Shown here: one piece after another, positions 46,801 to 56,743 of the stretch | How the letters are laid out: the number at the start of each line of letters is the position of its first letter | How positions within the stretch are numbered: position 1 is the first letter of the stretch | Assembly (NCBI GenBank): GCA_031296915.1 | Contig: JAVDPC010000033.1 | Location: forward strand, 1-64,000 | Direction of reading: 5' to 3' | Length of the DNA: 64,000 bases | From: Cerasicoccus frondis | Lineage (GTDB): Bacteria; Verrucomicrobiota; Verrucomicrobiia; Opitutales; Cerasicoccaceae | The notes under the pieces: generated by a model | The model's database searches: none | Seen by the model: only the letters and a program-made list of their open reading frames with translations | What the model was told of the DNA's origin: nothing | Translations under genes and position numbers: made by a program

Positions 46801-49800
46801 TGTCACCGCTACGTTTTCCTGAACTGAGCCTGTGTTGTTCGTGATGGTAATCGTATAGTCTATGATATCGCCCGGATTAACCGTACCGCTGGCGTTCGAA
46901 GTCTTCACCACTGAGATGGCTGCGCTCTGCTGTTGGTAACCAAAGTTGACGCCCGTTTGATCGGTGTTATCGCCCAAGGTAACTTCGACCGGAACAGTGG
47001 TGGTCGCATTGTAGGCCGGCGGCCCTTGCAAAGAACTTTCGTCGATGCGCACATCATATGAACCGGCATCCAAATTCGTGAAAATGTAGTCTCCACTGGC
47101 ATCCGTATCCGTCGTTGGCTCATTTAAATCGAGCACGCCGTTCTCGTTCAAATCGAGGTAAACACTGATATTCTCCAAGCCGCTTTCGCCGCCATTCTGA
47201 GACTGATTGCCATCGCTGTCTTCCCAGACCCGGCCAGTGATACTGGACGTTTGCGTGCTCAACTGGGTGTCGTCATCGGTCGCATCCAGCAAGTTGGCAA
47301 ACTCATCTTCTGCATCATCAACCGTTGCGGTGTTGGTGATCGAATTGGACTCGCCAATAACACGGAAGGTAACCGTCAAACTGGTCGAATCGCCCGTATC
47401 CAGCGCTCCCAGATCACTCCAGGTAATCGTTCCGGGAATGAAGAAAGATGGAGCAACGGAAGCAGACACATACTCGAGTAGGCTCGCGTCATACGTATCC
47501 ACCAATGGTATGCTGACCACATCGGTATTCCCATTGTTCGTAATGCTAATGGTGTAGGTCGCCAGATCCCCATAGCTCAACGGCAAGGTCAATGGCAGAA
47601 CCGAATTGAGCGTTTTGCTCACGGAAATATTCGGTCCCTGATTCGTGTCGAGGAAGACATTGTTGGCGTAAGTCGTGTTCGGCGCCACGGCCAAGCCGAT
47701 CTGATTGTCGTTCGCGCCATCGGTGTCTGCGGTGCTCAGGTAATTGGCGGGATCCACTTCCAAGAGCACGTAATCCCCTGCCGCCACATCGAAGGAATAG
47801 TTGCCGGAACCATCGGTAACCTGCGTAGCGATGAGGTCCTCGTTGAAGTCAACCAATCCGTTCTGATTCAGGTCCTCATAAAGTTCGATCGTGACGCCGA
47901 CCAAACCAGAATCTGCATCGCTGGTGTCTCCATCGCCATCGGCGTCATCACGCACCTGGCCACTGATGGTGGCAGGAATGCCGTCGATGAAGTCGATGTC
48001 GGTTTCATTGACTCCAGCGCCCAGCGAAATCGCCGTAATGCTTGGGTTGCCGCCATCTGAGTCGCTGACCGACACATAGCCAGACGCATCTTCAGCAACA
48101 ATCAGGTAGTAACCGGCGCGGAGGTTGATAAAGCTGAACGAGCCGTCGACAGCAGTCGTGGCTTCCACGTCCACGCCATCGAACACGCCATTGCTGTTGC
48201 GGTCGATGAAGACGCGTAGACCTTCGATGCCGACATCGCCTATGCCGTCGCCATCCGTGTCATCGTAAACCGTGCCGGAGATGCTGCCCGGCAACAATTC
48301 TTCAGTGAAATAGTAACCCAGGTTCAGGCCAATTGTAACCGTGATCGGCGTAATGTCGCCAATGCGGTTGGGCAGCCCGCCATCCGAGTCGCCCACGCTT
48401 TGGTAACCAGCAGGCTGCACTTGGCGCACTTGATAAGTGGAGCCCGGTGTGAGATTCGTGAAGAAGAACTGGCCAGATCCATTAGTCGTCGTAGTGGTCG
48501 CTTGGACGCCCGGCGACGACGGATTGCTGTCGATGCTTGCGCCGCTCGCGTCCAGCAACTCCAGCACCACGTTCGCGATGCCGATATCGCCAACGCCGTC
48601 CGCATTGAAGTCCTCCAGCACGAAGCCGGAAATGGTTGCAGGCTTTTGCTCGATAAACGTATTGCCCGCCGTCGTCACGCCGTCCGTCACCACGATCAAG
48701 GTAACGTCGCCGAGGATATTGACATCTCCGCCATCATCCGCGCTGGCGAGGCTGAGGTAGCCGCTCGGCTGAGTCTGACGCACCTGATAACTGCCGGGCG
48801 GCACGTTCTCAAAGCTATAAGCGCCGTCGCTGTCGGTTGTGGTCACCGTGATCTGGACGCCCGGCAATGCCGGATCGCTGTCGATAGAGTTACCGGAGGA
48901 ATCCAGCAGCTCGATGGTCACGTTTTCAATGCCGATATTGCCGTTGCCGTCGCCATTGGTGTCTTCCAAAACATAGCCGCTGAGGATGCCCTCCGCCGGG
49001 TCATCAATGTTGCTCGTCACCGAGGACTCAACCGCAACGGGCTGTTCGCTGCTGCTGACGCTCGCGGTGTTCGTGATCGCCGCGCCAACCGGGTCAGCCA
49101 CCACCTTCACCTTGTAGGTGATGGTAATGCTCTGGCCGTCATTGAGCGTAAAGCCGTTGCCGATTTCATCGTCGATCGGGAAGTTGCCTTGGGCGCCAGG
49201 TTGCGCAACCGACTCAGTGTAGTTCACGGCGATGACAATGTCATCAAAGTGAATGTAATCTTCCGCCTCTAAAATTCCGCTTTCGGAATAGAAACGCAGC
49301 ACGGTGGTATCAGTGAAGAATCCACTGGAAATGTTAATCGGTGATCCCTGATCAATGTAGTTGGCGTCGTTGCCTCCATTACCATACGTGCCGAGTGTGG
49401 TCCAGTTGGACCCACCGTCATTGGAGATTTGCACGTCGACATCGTCGTCGCCCGCGTTCAGCGATTCACGCCGGTAAGTGTAGTCAATCGTCGCGGATGT
49501 GGCCAAAGAAAGATCGAGAAAGCGGCCAGCGCCGTTGTCTTGATTTTCCACAACCAGTGACCACGAAGGCGTGTTGGCGCCAACGTCGTTGGTGATCGCG
49601 ACATTGGCGAGTGCGAAGCCGTTGCTTTCATCGATTTCAAACCAGTTGCCAACCCAGCCAGGCGAGTTGCTGGTCGCCAGCGGAGACCCACCGGTTTCAT
49701 CCTGAGATTCGAAGTCGTCAGTAATGTTCAAGGACACAGACTGCGTGTAGGTCAGCGGCGAAAGAACGCTCAGGCTGTTGGCCACGTAGGTGACATCAGC

Positions 49801-52800
49801 TGGCAGCGTGTCGGTGATGTCGATGCCGGTGTGCGTCGAGCCCGTGTTGTTGCTGACGAGAATCTTATAAGTGATCGTGTCGCCGGGCTCAACATCGCCC
49901 GTCGCATTAGACGTCTTCAAGATGCCCAGACCGCTATATTCAAAACCAACGTCAGCAGCAGGCGTGGTGGCGCTGGCGTTGACTGTGACGCTTTGCGGAT
50001 CATTGCCCGTGGTCGCCGTCGTGTTCATGCCAGCCGGCAGCGTCGTCGTATCCACCTTGATCGAAACCGAACCAGTCGCTCCAATCACGATGACATAATC
50101 GCCTACGCTGGCGGTGACGCCGCTGGCCTCACCGCCATCCAGCACGCCGTTGCTATTGGCGTCGTGGAAGACGGTTACGCCGGATAAATCTGGCTCGCCC
50201 GCGTCCTGCGTTCCGTCTCCATCAAGATCGATAAAGAGATGCCCCGCGACGCCTTGTGGCTGCTGATAGCCAATGCCGGTAAAGGTATTCACGCCAGCAA
50301 CCGCCGTCAGCGATTGTGGCTCGTTGTCGACGCCTCCGTCGGTGGTTAGCGTGTAGCCTGCTGGCAGCGAAGACTCATCCACATTCACCCAAACAAGACC
50401 GGGCGCGACTTCCGCCGTATAGGTTCCATCCGCCAGCGTGCGCACCGTCTGCACGTTTCCAAGAGAGTCCGTGATGATGACATCGACGCCGCCAATGCCG
50501 TCTTCGCCGATGCCTGGAGTGGTGCTGCCGTCGCCATCGAAATCGTTAAAGATAATGCCCGTCACGGTGGTCAGTTCAACGCCGAAGTCCGCATCGACGT
50601 CTTCGCCTGGCGCCAAGGTCAGGGAGTGGTAAGTCAGCCCCGGTGTGGTGATGGACAAAGCGTCATCGAGGAAGTTCTCGTCGATGCGCACCAGGTAAGT
50701 GTCGGCAGCCAAATTACCAATGCGGTAGGCGCCGCTGGCGTCCGTGATGTCAAAGGGTTCATTGCTGTCGCGAACGCCGTCTCCATCCAAATCGATGTAA
50801 ACCCGGATGCCGGACAAGCCGCCTTCCGCGCCATCTTGCACGCCACTGCCGTCATCATCCTGCCAAACGGTCCCGCTGATGCTGGCGGCGTCGGTCGTTA
50901 GGTCTTCATTTTCGTCTTCGGCTGGCGGCACAGGGTCGCCATTTACGTCGATGGCAAATCGGGACTCGCCGACATTAAGCGCCGGGTCACATTCGCCAAC
51001 AACGAGGAAAGTCATGGTGATCTCGGTCGATGCGCCCGCGCCAAACGTCGCTGCGCCAGCTACGAGGTCATTCCACTGCGCCACGCCGCCACCGCTGGAG
51101 TCCGCCACTGGTGTTGAAGCCAGCAACTGCAAGCAGGAGCTGTAGTTGTCGGTGAAAGGCAGGGATTCGATGGCGGTGTCGCCAGTGTTCTGAATCGTGA
51201 TCGAGTATTCAACGAGGTTGCCATAATACGCGGTTTGCGCGCCGCCGATAAGCGTCTTGGTTATCGTCAGCGCCGGGTTGGTCACGGTCAGCGCCTCGGT
51301 GTCCGAGTCACTTGGGTCGTTGAAAGCAGACTCTGCATTCGCCGTGGCGGTGCTGGAAATCGTTCCCGAAGCGGTCGTGGTGTAAGTCACCGAAATGGTG
51401 ATGCTTTCCCCAACGGCCAACCCGCCAAGGTCATCCCACGTCAGCGTGCGCGTGCCGCCTCCAAGCGAGGAACTGTCGGGCAAGATGGATGCGGTTACGA
51501 ACGACAGTTCACTGTCCGCATACGCATCCAACAACTCGATGGAAGTCAGCGGAACATTGCCAACGTTCAGCACCGTAATATTGTAAATAACTTGGTCGCC
51601 GACAATCGCGGTTCCATCAGACGGATCCAAAAGCACCTTGTCGATAACGACACCCGCAGTGTTGGCCGTGGTGAAAGGAACTGCGGCTTGGGCTTGAGAG
51701 CCATCGGTCGGATCGTCGTCGTCAAAGTAGGTAACGGTTAGACCGGCGCCTTCGCCAGCATTGATGTCGCCATCGTCGCCGTTCGTTGTGTCCGTTGCAG
51801 ATGGGAAGACCGCCGTGAAAATGCCGGTATTGACGCCGGTTTCGACCAACGTGACTACGTCCGTATCACCTGAGCTCGTGGTGATAGTGACTTGGACGGT
51901 GTCGATAGCGCCCGGGTCCTCATTTTCATCGTAGTCCACGAGACGCACGCCAATGGGTTCATTGCCAGTATAGGAAGTGGTTTCCGGGCCGTTGTCGCCC
52001 GTCGTGAAGTAAATCGTGGAAGGCGTGCCGCCATCAACGCCTGCCAAGGTCAACGTCGTTTGCAAGGTATCCGAAACAGTGCCTTCAGTGCCTTCGTCCG
52101 CAGAAACGGTGATCGTATAAACGCCGTCGGTCGCAGTTGACTGCCACTCGTATTCGTAGGTGAGCGAAGACGCGTCACTGGCAACCAGCGTCCCGACGGA
52201 CTCCAACAAACTGGGATCAGGCGTAAGCAAATTGGACGCGTTGGGGTCCGTTATTTGGATGCTCGGATCGGTGATGTCCGCTGTGCCAAATGGATCGCTG
52301 ATCGTGGTGCGGATATAAAACTTCTGCCCAACGTAGCCTTCGGTCACCAAGTTTCCATTCGGATAAGGCGCATCGTAAACTTCCACGTTCTGCACATCGA
52401 TGACCGTCTCGGCCGGCAGTGAGATGAACGACGGATAGGTGTTGCTGTCGTAAGCAACGCGGAACGAAGTGCCCACCTCAGCGTTGGTGATCGTCATGAT
52501 GATCGATTCGCCAGTCGGAATCGTCACGTCACTGCCTAAAGCCGCAGTCCAGGTAAGCGTGCCATCGACACTGTTGTAGGTTGCACTGTCAACCGTAGCA
52601 AAGGGTGGCTCCGACCCATAACTAAATTCTGCGATTACGTCCGCCGTAACTGGCATCGTGCCCGTTAGCGAATCCAGATAAGCCGTCGCGCTGATCACCC
52701 CGCCTTGCGGCATGTCGAAATCCATCACAAAACCAGGATTCTGGGTAAAAACCAATGCCTCACTGGAAGTGCTGGCCGGACGTATGGAGATGGCGCCATG

Positions 52801-55800
52801 GCAATATTCATCACCTTCGAAGCCCCAAGTCATCGCGACTGAAGAAGCACCCGCCTTGATGCTCGCGCCGCTACTTACGTTGGCAGGGTTGTTGTTCAGG
52901 TAGAGCTGCGTTTGGCTGCTGTCCGAGTCATTAAGCTGGTCGCCGTCGTCGATGGTGATTACGTCCAGCACAATTTCCTCTTCGGCGGAAGTCACATTCA
53001 GCGTCGAAGTCGTTGAACCATCTGGGCCATCTGCGCCGGTAAAAGTAGCGGGCGATGTTCTAAGCGGCTGCAATTGGTCAACGCCATAGAAAGTCGTAAC
53101 GCCAACCGCCATACTGTCTCCCGATTCGCCGCCGGTGGCGCTCACCACCAAGTCATGCGTCCCGATATCGGGCGCCACCATGTAGTAAATCGCCGCCCAG
53201 TCTTCATCGTTGTTTGGACCACCAGACTGAATTCCGGCGCGGGTAAAGCCCGTGTCTCCGTTGTAACTGATGCTGACAGAATTCTCATCCACATTGCGAT
53301 TCGGCGTATCATCATCTTGCCAGGAGAGCGTAACCACGATCAAGCGGTTCGCTTCATTCGCTGTGGTGTGGGAAACCGTAATCGAGGAGAAGTTATCGTT
53401 TGCGAATCCAGTCGAAGTCGCATCCCAATTGAGTACTCTCGCTTGCCGAATAGCCACGGCGACGCCAGCCCATTCCCCCGAAACACCGCTCGTTGAATAG
53501 TCAAAATCTAACGTGCCCCCCCCCTCGATAATGGAGGCGGCGCCCGCAATGACATCGTTCGGATTATCGGCGTCATCAGTCCAAAGCAACGTCTGGCTTC
53601 CACCGACCGAAATGAACTCGCCTTCGGAGGAATCCTGCTCATCCCAGCCAATGACGCTGTAGCCGATGTCATCTGCCCCGACTCCGGTCAGACCAAGGTC
53701 AAACGACGTCTGATTGTTATCATCGTCGGATGCATCCGTGACCGGTGTCCCAAATGGCGTCAGTTGATCGGCGCCCCAGAAAGTTGTGGCCCCGGCGACA
53801 AAAGAACGTGTGTTGCTGTTCTGGAGCGTCACCACCACGTTGCCAGTCACAGCAGGCGGGTTGACCAGATACCACAATTCCGCCCGCGCCACCGAGGTGG
53901 CGCCAGGTTCAGAAATCGCAGACAAAAGCTGCAGCGACTGGCCATTGAAAGTCACGGACTGCACGGGCGTTACGGCGACGCTATCCGTCGTTTGGTTGCC
54001 GCCGACTGCGACTCCAACCACGAGCAGCCGGTCTGGACCAGAGCCCACCGTGTGCGAGAAAGTTAAGGTGTTGGCATTGGCAGTCGTCACTGCCGAAGAG
54101 GTATTGACGGCCATCAATTCGCTTACGCTGCTGGGCGCTGCGGTGTAAGACGTCGTCGTATCCAGATTATCCGGGTCAGATGGATTAATGCGATCCGAGT
54201 AGCCAGTCGTATCGTTGTCCGCGCCGTCCGTGCTCAGGTAGAGGATTTTTTCGTTGGTCGGCACCGGCACAAACGCCGTGTCGGTGTCCGTATTGGGCAG
54301 CCCCACAGGATCACCCGGGTCCGTCGCGGAAACACTGAGCGTGTCGCCCACGTTGATTTTTAAGACGCCACTCTGAGGCGTCGCCGAGCCGCCAGAAGTC
54401 GTCGTCAGCGGACCGCCACGGAAAATCGATGTGTTCGGGCCCGTCTCAACGAGGTCAAGCAACTCGAAATCGCCGTTATCGTCATTGCGCACCAGGACGG
54501 TGAAGGTGTCGGCGTTGAACACGCTGACATTCAAGTCGGAGTCGACCAGTTGAACGTAAATATCTTCGCCTTCATTGTAGATCGCAACCGGGCTGTAGCC
54601 GCTGTCGGTAAACTCGATGTCCGGCGCGACACGGTTGTTGACGACGTTGATCTGACTGGAAGAGGACAGCGTATCGGCAATCAACACTTCCGGACCGATG
54701 TCCAAAATAGCGGTATTTACTAGGCTGCCAGCGGCAGCAGGATCGAGCGTGACGTCAAACGTGACCAACAACTCCTCGCGCACGCCTATCGTCGGCAAAA
54801 TGATCCCGTCGCCATCCAGCGGAAAAGCGGTGCCCGAGGCGTCGTCAGCTTGCGCAACGCCGCCTACGGCCAAGGTGCCAGGGACGTAGGATACATTACT
54901 GGGCAATTCGTCGGAAAGCTCCAGGTCCGCCAGCGGCACCGCGCCGAGGTTCGTCACGCTGATGGTGTATTCGACGACGTCGCCTGGCTCATAGATGCCA
55001 TCGCCATCGGAAACTTCCTGCGCCGTTTTGACTAACTGCGGAAACGGAAACGGCGGCACCGTTGTGCCCAAGTCAAGGTAGGGGTTGCCTGTGCCAGCCG
55101 TGCTGGGATCCTGCCCCCAGGCGGCGGTGATCAAGGTGCCATCGACCGTGTACAGCTTCATGCCGGTCTGGTCGTTGTCAGTGTTGTCGTAAACCTTGGT
55201 CTGCTGCAGGCGGTTGAGGTTGAACGCAACGTCGTACTGATTGCCGTTGGGGTCAACATTCGGACCCGTCGAGGCGTCGCCATCGTAGTCAACATAGACA
55301 ACCGTGCTCTGCGTAACGGCCACCCAAACGGGGCTGCCTTGAGCGTCTGGCGATCCATTGCCATCGCGGTCATCCGCGCCTGGTCCCCAACCAACGACCA
55401 CTTGTGGCGTCAGAATTTCCTCGGGCACGAGGCTGAAGCCCCAGTCCCAAGTGTCGTTGTCCGACCCTGACGAACCACCATTATTACCGCCCGCGGCGAC
55501 GTTCGCGACGCCAAAGAACGGGTCACCTTCCCGGGAGGTAAAGACCGCGCCCGAGCTGCTGGGCATCGTATACTCGGCGACCGCGCCCGAAGCGACATTG
55601 ATCGTGCCCGAGCTGACAAAGGTTTCGTAGTCAATGTCGATCGCGATGTCATTGGGATTGTAAAGATACACTTGCGTGGGCTGGCTGCTGCCCGAGCTGC
55701 CAACCGGGTTGTAATACTCCGAACTCCAGGTGTTCAGCGGCAGAAGCGTATACCAGCGCGCCTCCAGGTTACCGCCATTGTTGCTCAGGTTGCCCGTAAT

Positions 55801-56571
55801 CAAGTGCACCTGCACATTTTCTGTCGCGGTAATGCTGCCACCGGTTTCCACGCCGCTAACAAAATAATTTTCGCCCTCGTTCAGCGTCCGGGTGACATCG
55901 GTAATTCCGTCGCCGTCCAAGTCGATCTGGACGGTGTTGCCGCTGGCGGTCGACATGACAAAGACCGACACGTACTCGAACATCTGCTCCGAAATGGCCG
56001 CCAAGTCTTCCCCGATCGGAAATTCATAACTGGTCCCCAGAAAAGCCGTTGAATAAACTTCAACCGCGCCCGCCAGAACGGTGCCGGGATTCGTTGCCCA
56101 CTCCGCGCGCGTCATGGCGACGGCTTTGGTGGACGCCAATTTGTCCCGCGCATCAAATAAGATCGTAGACGTGTTACGCGGCGTGGTGACGTCGTTGGTC
56201 AGCGCAATAACCGCATCTGCGTCGATGATATCCGAGGCAAATCCTGGCGGAATGCCGTTACTGGGATCGCCGTCCCCCCAGATTTGCGTGCCCCCGGGAT
56301 TGGAGGCGCTGTAAATGTTGACCGGGTTTGCGATGTCGATGTCGTATCCGTTCTCCCACTGGTCATAGTAGATGATCGTATTATCACGCGTCGTGGTCAG
56401 TGACGTGACGCTACGGATCGTCTGCCCCACCGTCCGGTTGGGTTGCAGCTCAACCAGCGTACGCTGCACCGAAGCTTCCGGCAGCGGCAGGTAGAAATAT
56501 TGAACTGGCTCAGGCCCAGCACACACGATTGTGGTAAAGCCGAGCAGGATAGCGCCGATAAGCCAGCGCAT
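43843..56571 (-). CDS. Giant secreted repeat protein (~4,240 residues) with SdrD-B/Cna-B-like and DUF11-like repeats
   Basis: A signal peptide (MRWLIGAILLGFTTIVCAG) opens the protein; ATG 56571 is preceded by AGGA at good spacing, while a TTG at 56604 lacks this. Residues ~20-520 are a head domain (VQYFYLPLPEASVQRTL, IIYYDQWENGYDIDI). Then come about six DUF11-like repeats (VVEYTISVTNLGAVPLADLELSDELP, key part YTISVTNLG) and about ten SdrD-B/Cna-B-like repeats with calcium-binding-like DxDGDG (ISGTVWQDDDGSG, ISGYVLEDTNGDG type). Two related ~210-residue modules occur at ~860-1280 (LLVVGVAVGG..., LIVVTLSWQDDD...). The C-terminal ~330 residues resemble a verrucomicrobial secreted family I recall as TIGR02597. 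No LPXTG, PEP-CTERM or type IX signal is seen at the end (VLIVPVPSP). It is probably an adhesin or matrix protein. Confidence 0.9.
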   Translation of the reverse strand: MRWLIGAILLGFTTIVCAGPEPVQYFYLPLPEASVQRTLVELQPNRTVGQTIRSVTSLTTTRDNTIIYYDQWENGYDIDIANPVNIYSASNPGGTQIWGDGDPSNGIPPGFASDIIDADAVIALTNDVTTPRNTSTILFDARDKLASTKAVAMTRAEWATNPGTVLAGAVEVYSTAFLGTSYEFPIGEDLAAISEQMFEYVSVFVMSTASGNTVQIDLDGDGITDVTRTLNEGENYFVSGVETGGSITATENVQVHLITGNLSNNGGNLEARWYTLLPLNTWSSEYYNPVGSSGSSQPTQVYLYNPNDIAIDIDYETFVSSGTINVASGAVAEYTMPSSSGAVFTSREGDPFFGVANVAAGGNNGGSSGSDNDTWDWGFSLVPEEILTPQVVVGWGPGADDRDGNGSPDAQGSPVWVAVTQSTVVYVDYDGDASTGPNVDPNGNQYDVAFNLNRLQQTKVYDNTDNDQTGMKLYTVDGTLITAAWGQDPSTAGTGNPYLDLGTTVPPFPFPQLVKTAQEVSDGDGIYEPGDVVEYTISVTNLGAVPLADLELSDELPSNVSYVPGTLAVGGVAQADDASGTAFPLDGDGIILPTIGVREELLVTFDVTLDPAAAGSLVNTAILDIGPEVLIADTLSSSSQINVVNNRVAPDIEFTDSGYSPVAIYNEGEDIYVQLVDSDLNVSVFNADTFTVLVRNDDNGDFELLDLVETGPNTSIFRGGPLTTTSGGSATPQSGVLKINVGDTLSVSATDPGDPVGLPNTDTDTAFVPVPTNEKILYLSTDGADNDTTGYSDRINPSDPDNLDTTTSYTAAPSSVSELMAVNTSSAVTTANANTLTFSHTVGSGPDRLLVVGVAVGGNQTTDSVAVTPVQSVTFNGQSLQLLSAISEPGATSVARAELWYLVNPPAVTGNVVVTLQNSNTRSFVAGATTFWGADQLTPFGTPVTDASDDDNNQTSFDLGLTGVGADDIGYSVIGWDEQDSSEGEFISVGGSQTLLWTDDADNPNDVIAGAASIIEGGGTLDFDYSTSGVSGEWAGVAVAIRQARVLNWDATSTGFANDNFSSITVSHTTANEANRLIVVTLSWQDDDTPNRNVDENSVSISYNGDTGFTRAGIQSGGPNNDEDWAAIYYMVAPDIGTHDLVVSATGGESGDSMAVGVTTFYGVDQLQPLRTSPATFTGADGPDGSTTSTLNVTSAEEEIVLDVITIDDGDQLNDSDSSQTQLYLNNNPANVSSGASIKAGASSVAMTWGFEGDEYCHGAISIRPASTSSEALVFTQNPGFVMDFDMPQGGVISATAYLDSLTGTMPVTADVIAEFSYGSEPPFATVDSATYNSVDGTLTWTAALGSDVTIPTGESIIMTITNAEVGTSFRVAYDSNTYPSFISLPAETVIDVQNVEVYDAPYPNGNLVTEGYVGQKFYIRTTISDPFGTADITDPSIQITDPNASNLLTPDPSLLESVGTLVASDASSLTYEYEWQSTATDGVYTITVSADEGTEGTVSDTLQTTLTLAGVDGGTPSTIYFTTGDNGPETTSYTGNEPIGVRLVDYDENEDPGAIDTVQVTITTSSGDTDVVTLVETGVNTGIFTAVFPSATDTTNGDDGDINAGEGAGLTVTYFDDDDPTDGSQAQAAVPFTTANTAGVVIDKVLLDPSDGTAIVGDQVIYNITVLNVGNVPLTSIELLDAYADSELSFVTASILPDSSSLGGGTRTLTWDDLGGLAVGESITISVTYTTTASGTISSTATANAESAFNDPSDSDTEALTVTNPALTITKTLIGGAQTAYYGNLVEYSITIQNTGDTAIESLPFTDNYSSCLQLLASTPVADSSGGGVAQWNDLVAGAATFGAGASTEITMTFLVVGECDPALNVGESRFAIDVNGDPVPPAEDENEDLTTDAASISGTVWQDDDGSGVQDGAEGGLSGIRVYIDLDGDGVRDSNEPFDITDASGAYRIGNLAADTYLVRIDENFLDDALSITTPGLTYHSLTLAPGEDVDADFGVELTTVTGIIFNDFDGDGSTTPGIGEDGIGGVDVIITDSLGNVQTVRTLADGTYTAEVAPGLVWVNVDESSLPAGYTLTTDGGVDNEPQSLTAVAGVNTFTGIGYQQPQGVAGHLFIDLDGDGTQDAGEPDLSGVTVFHDANSNGVLDGGEASGVTASVGDYVIVIGATGSVSIKVDTTTLPAGMNTTATTGNDPQSVTVNASATTPAADVGFEYSGLGILKTSNATGDVEPGDTITYKILVSNNTGSTHTGIDITDTLPADVTYVANSLSVLSPLTYTQSVSLNITDDFESQDETGGSPLATSNSPGWVGNWFEIDESNGFALANVAITNDVGANTPSWSLVVENQDNGAGRFLDLSLATSATIDYTYRRESLNAGDDDVDVQISNDGGSNWTTLGTYGNGGNDANYIDQGSPINISSGFFTDTTVLRFYSESGILEAEDYIHFDDIVIAVNYTESVAQPGAQGNFPIDDEIGNGFTLNDGQSITITYKVKVVADPVGAAITNTASVSSSEQPVAVESSVTSNIDDPAEGILSGYVLEDTNGDGNGNIGIENVTIELLDSSGNSIDSDPALPGVQITVTTTDSDGAYSFENVPPGSYQVRQTQPSGYLSLASADDGGDVNILGDVTLIVVTDGVTTAGNTFIEQKPATISGFVLEDFNADGVGDIGIANVVLELLDASGASIDSNPSSPGVQATTTTTNGSGQFFFTNLTPGSTYQVRQVQPAGYQSVGDSDGGLPNRIGDITPITVTIGLNLGYYFTEELLPGSISGTVYDDTDGDGIGDVGIEGLRVFIDRNSNGVFDGVDVEATTAVDGSFSFINLRAGYYLIVAEDASGYVSVSDSDGGNPSITAISLGAGVNETDIDFIDGIPATISGQVRDDADGDGDTSDADSGLVGVTIELYEDLNQNGLVDFNEDLIATQVTDGSGNYSFDVAAGDYVLLEVDPANYLSTADTDGANDNQIGLAVAPNTTYANNVFLDTNQGPNISVSKTLNSVLPLTLPLSYGDLATYTISITNNGNTDVVSIPLVDTYDASLLEYVSASVAPSFFIPGTITWSDLGALDTGDSTSLTVTFRVIGESNSITNTATVDDAEDEFANLLDATDDDTQLSTQTSSITGRVWEDSDGNQSQNGGESGLENISVYLDLNENGVLDLNEPTTDTDASGDYIFTNLDAGSYDVRIDESSLQGPPAYNATTTVPVEVTLGDNTDQTGVNFGYQQQSAAISVVKTSNASGTVNPGDIIDYTITITNNTGSVQENVAVTDLLPGGTTFVPASSSYTWSGNSGSRQYLDNFTVQSYSNSFGSTNWTTSWIEGGSESGNSPSTGQIRIYTAALDILYWTGIGNSNYHIRRAVNLASMTSATININLEQYGSIDSGDTFTIQVSGNGGSNYTQVHQQVGALSTNPQQLAIPIPSNLINANTVVRLIGNSFGNNEYMVVNEIEITATSAFSITNSAGDPTAAGQLITAANNIDMNPGDTLTVTYSVLVNDYPNVSTVKNTASYTSVQQTTPLTSTVFDPINVGSISGHVLADTDGNGIGDGGLSGIVITLRNADGSTIDTNPNIGGVQEPVATTNAAGEFTFESVPLGDYRVVQLTQPTGYISIADTDGANNTVNNIIGDESALTIASNGDSLTEILFVEAQYGSISGVVYEDLNLDGGFNGGEPGLANATIDLILDANANGVVDGADILYSYPTTTDGNGDYSFATVPVGRYIIRETDPSGYYSTGDDDGANDNKIISGIVVTSGGAISSGTSFYDASATANDDNDCEYDFLELALNGDTSNGVFNSGLLSLQLIDASTGRFDVVFTRPDNLLNVSYQLQGSNNLIGSWFTIATIPANSSVSAPFTSKDNGATETVTYGNIQTAPGFNSADFGLVRLAVTTGSTTLYTQVYGWQGTQMELAEANSWSNPFTLDEVFCGSVDVVAGSILDLSSAANGADLGALVNGGGYYVEVASGPLEGHRFDIASGDVDEVTLTTDTDIYSPADGDSFNTANGMPALTGADIKIRRYRTFGELFDKDVTFEGQDSGDPNLATHIYIFNNRLSIPLYEAFMLAYYGPQWAPLGVTEGSYWVREDQLFPFEDQGDLLIDPATGFLIVSRQTASKIYSYGKVRNHDAAVVLNDNGDDPSIPGYNLVGAMYPVTQVPVDSADSGQNGRGMTSSVFQAGNDPDNAAEILLWETDPEVDDRNTVFFLFAGEDAWVNYAEIGGPPFTNLNDSPNALQFRSDRASLIKLPEGDETVLIVPVPSP

Positions 56572-56743
56572 CTTAGTTCCTATCACTTTGGTAGTAGATT
56601 TCAAAGGGAATAACTATTGAGGACTTTTATCTAAATATTTGTTACGTAATTCCGACTATTTACTTTGAAGTGCTCAATCGACCAACAGGGGTCGAAAGGA
56701 TTGACAAAATAAACGGTCTTAAATAAGCAAACATTAATAGTAA
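56572..56743. promoter_or_regulatory. AT-rich divergent control region
   Basis: These 172 bp separate the starts of the giant gene and the gene at 56744. They are clearly more AT-rich than the flanks. On the + strand a TTGACA at 56701-56706 is followed after 17 bp by TAAGCA, a weak -35/-10 pair that would leave a very short leader. Just upstream lies an inverted repeat, TCGACC (56678-56683) / GGTCGA (56690-56695), a possible regulator site. Confidence 0.4.

Noticed and set aside
48400..49272. Long forward frames within the giant gene
   Set aside because: The reverse frame encodes well-formed SdrD-B and DUF11-like repeats; the forward frames are shadows.
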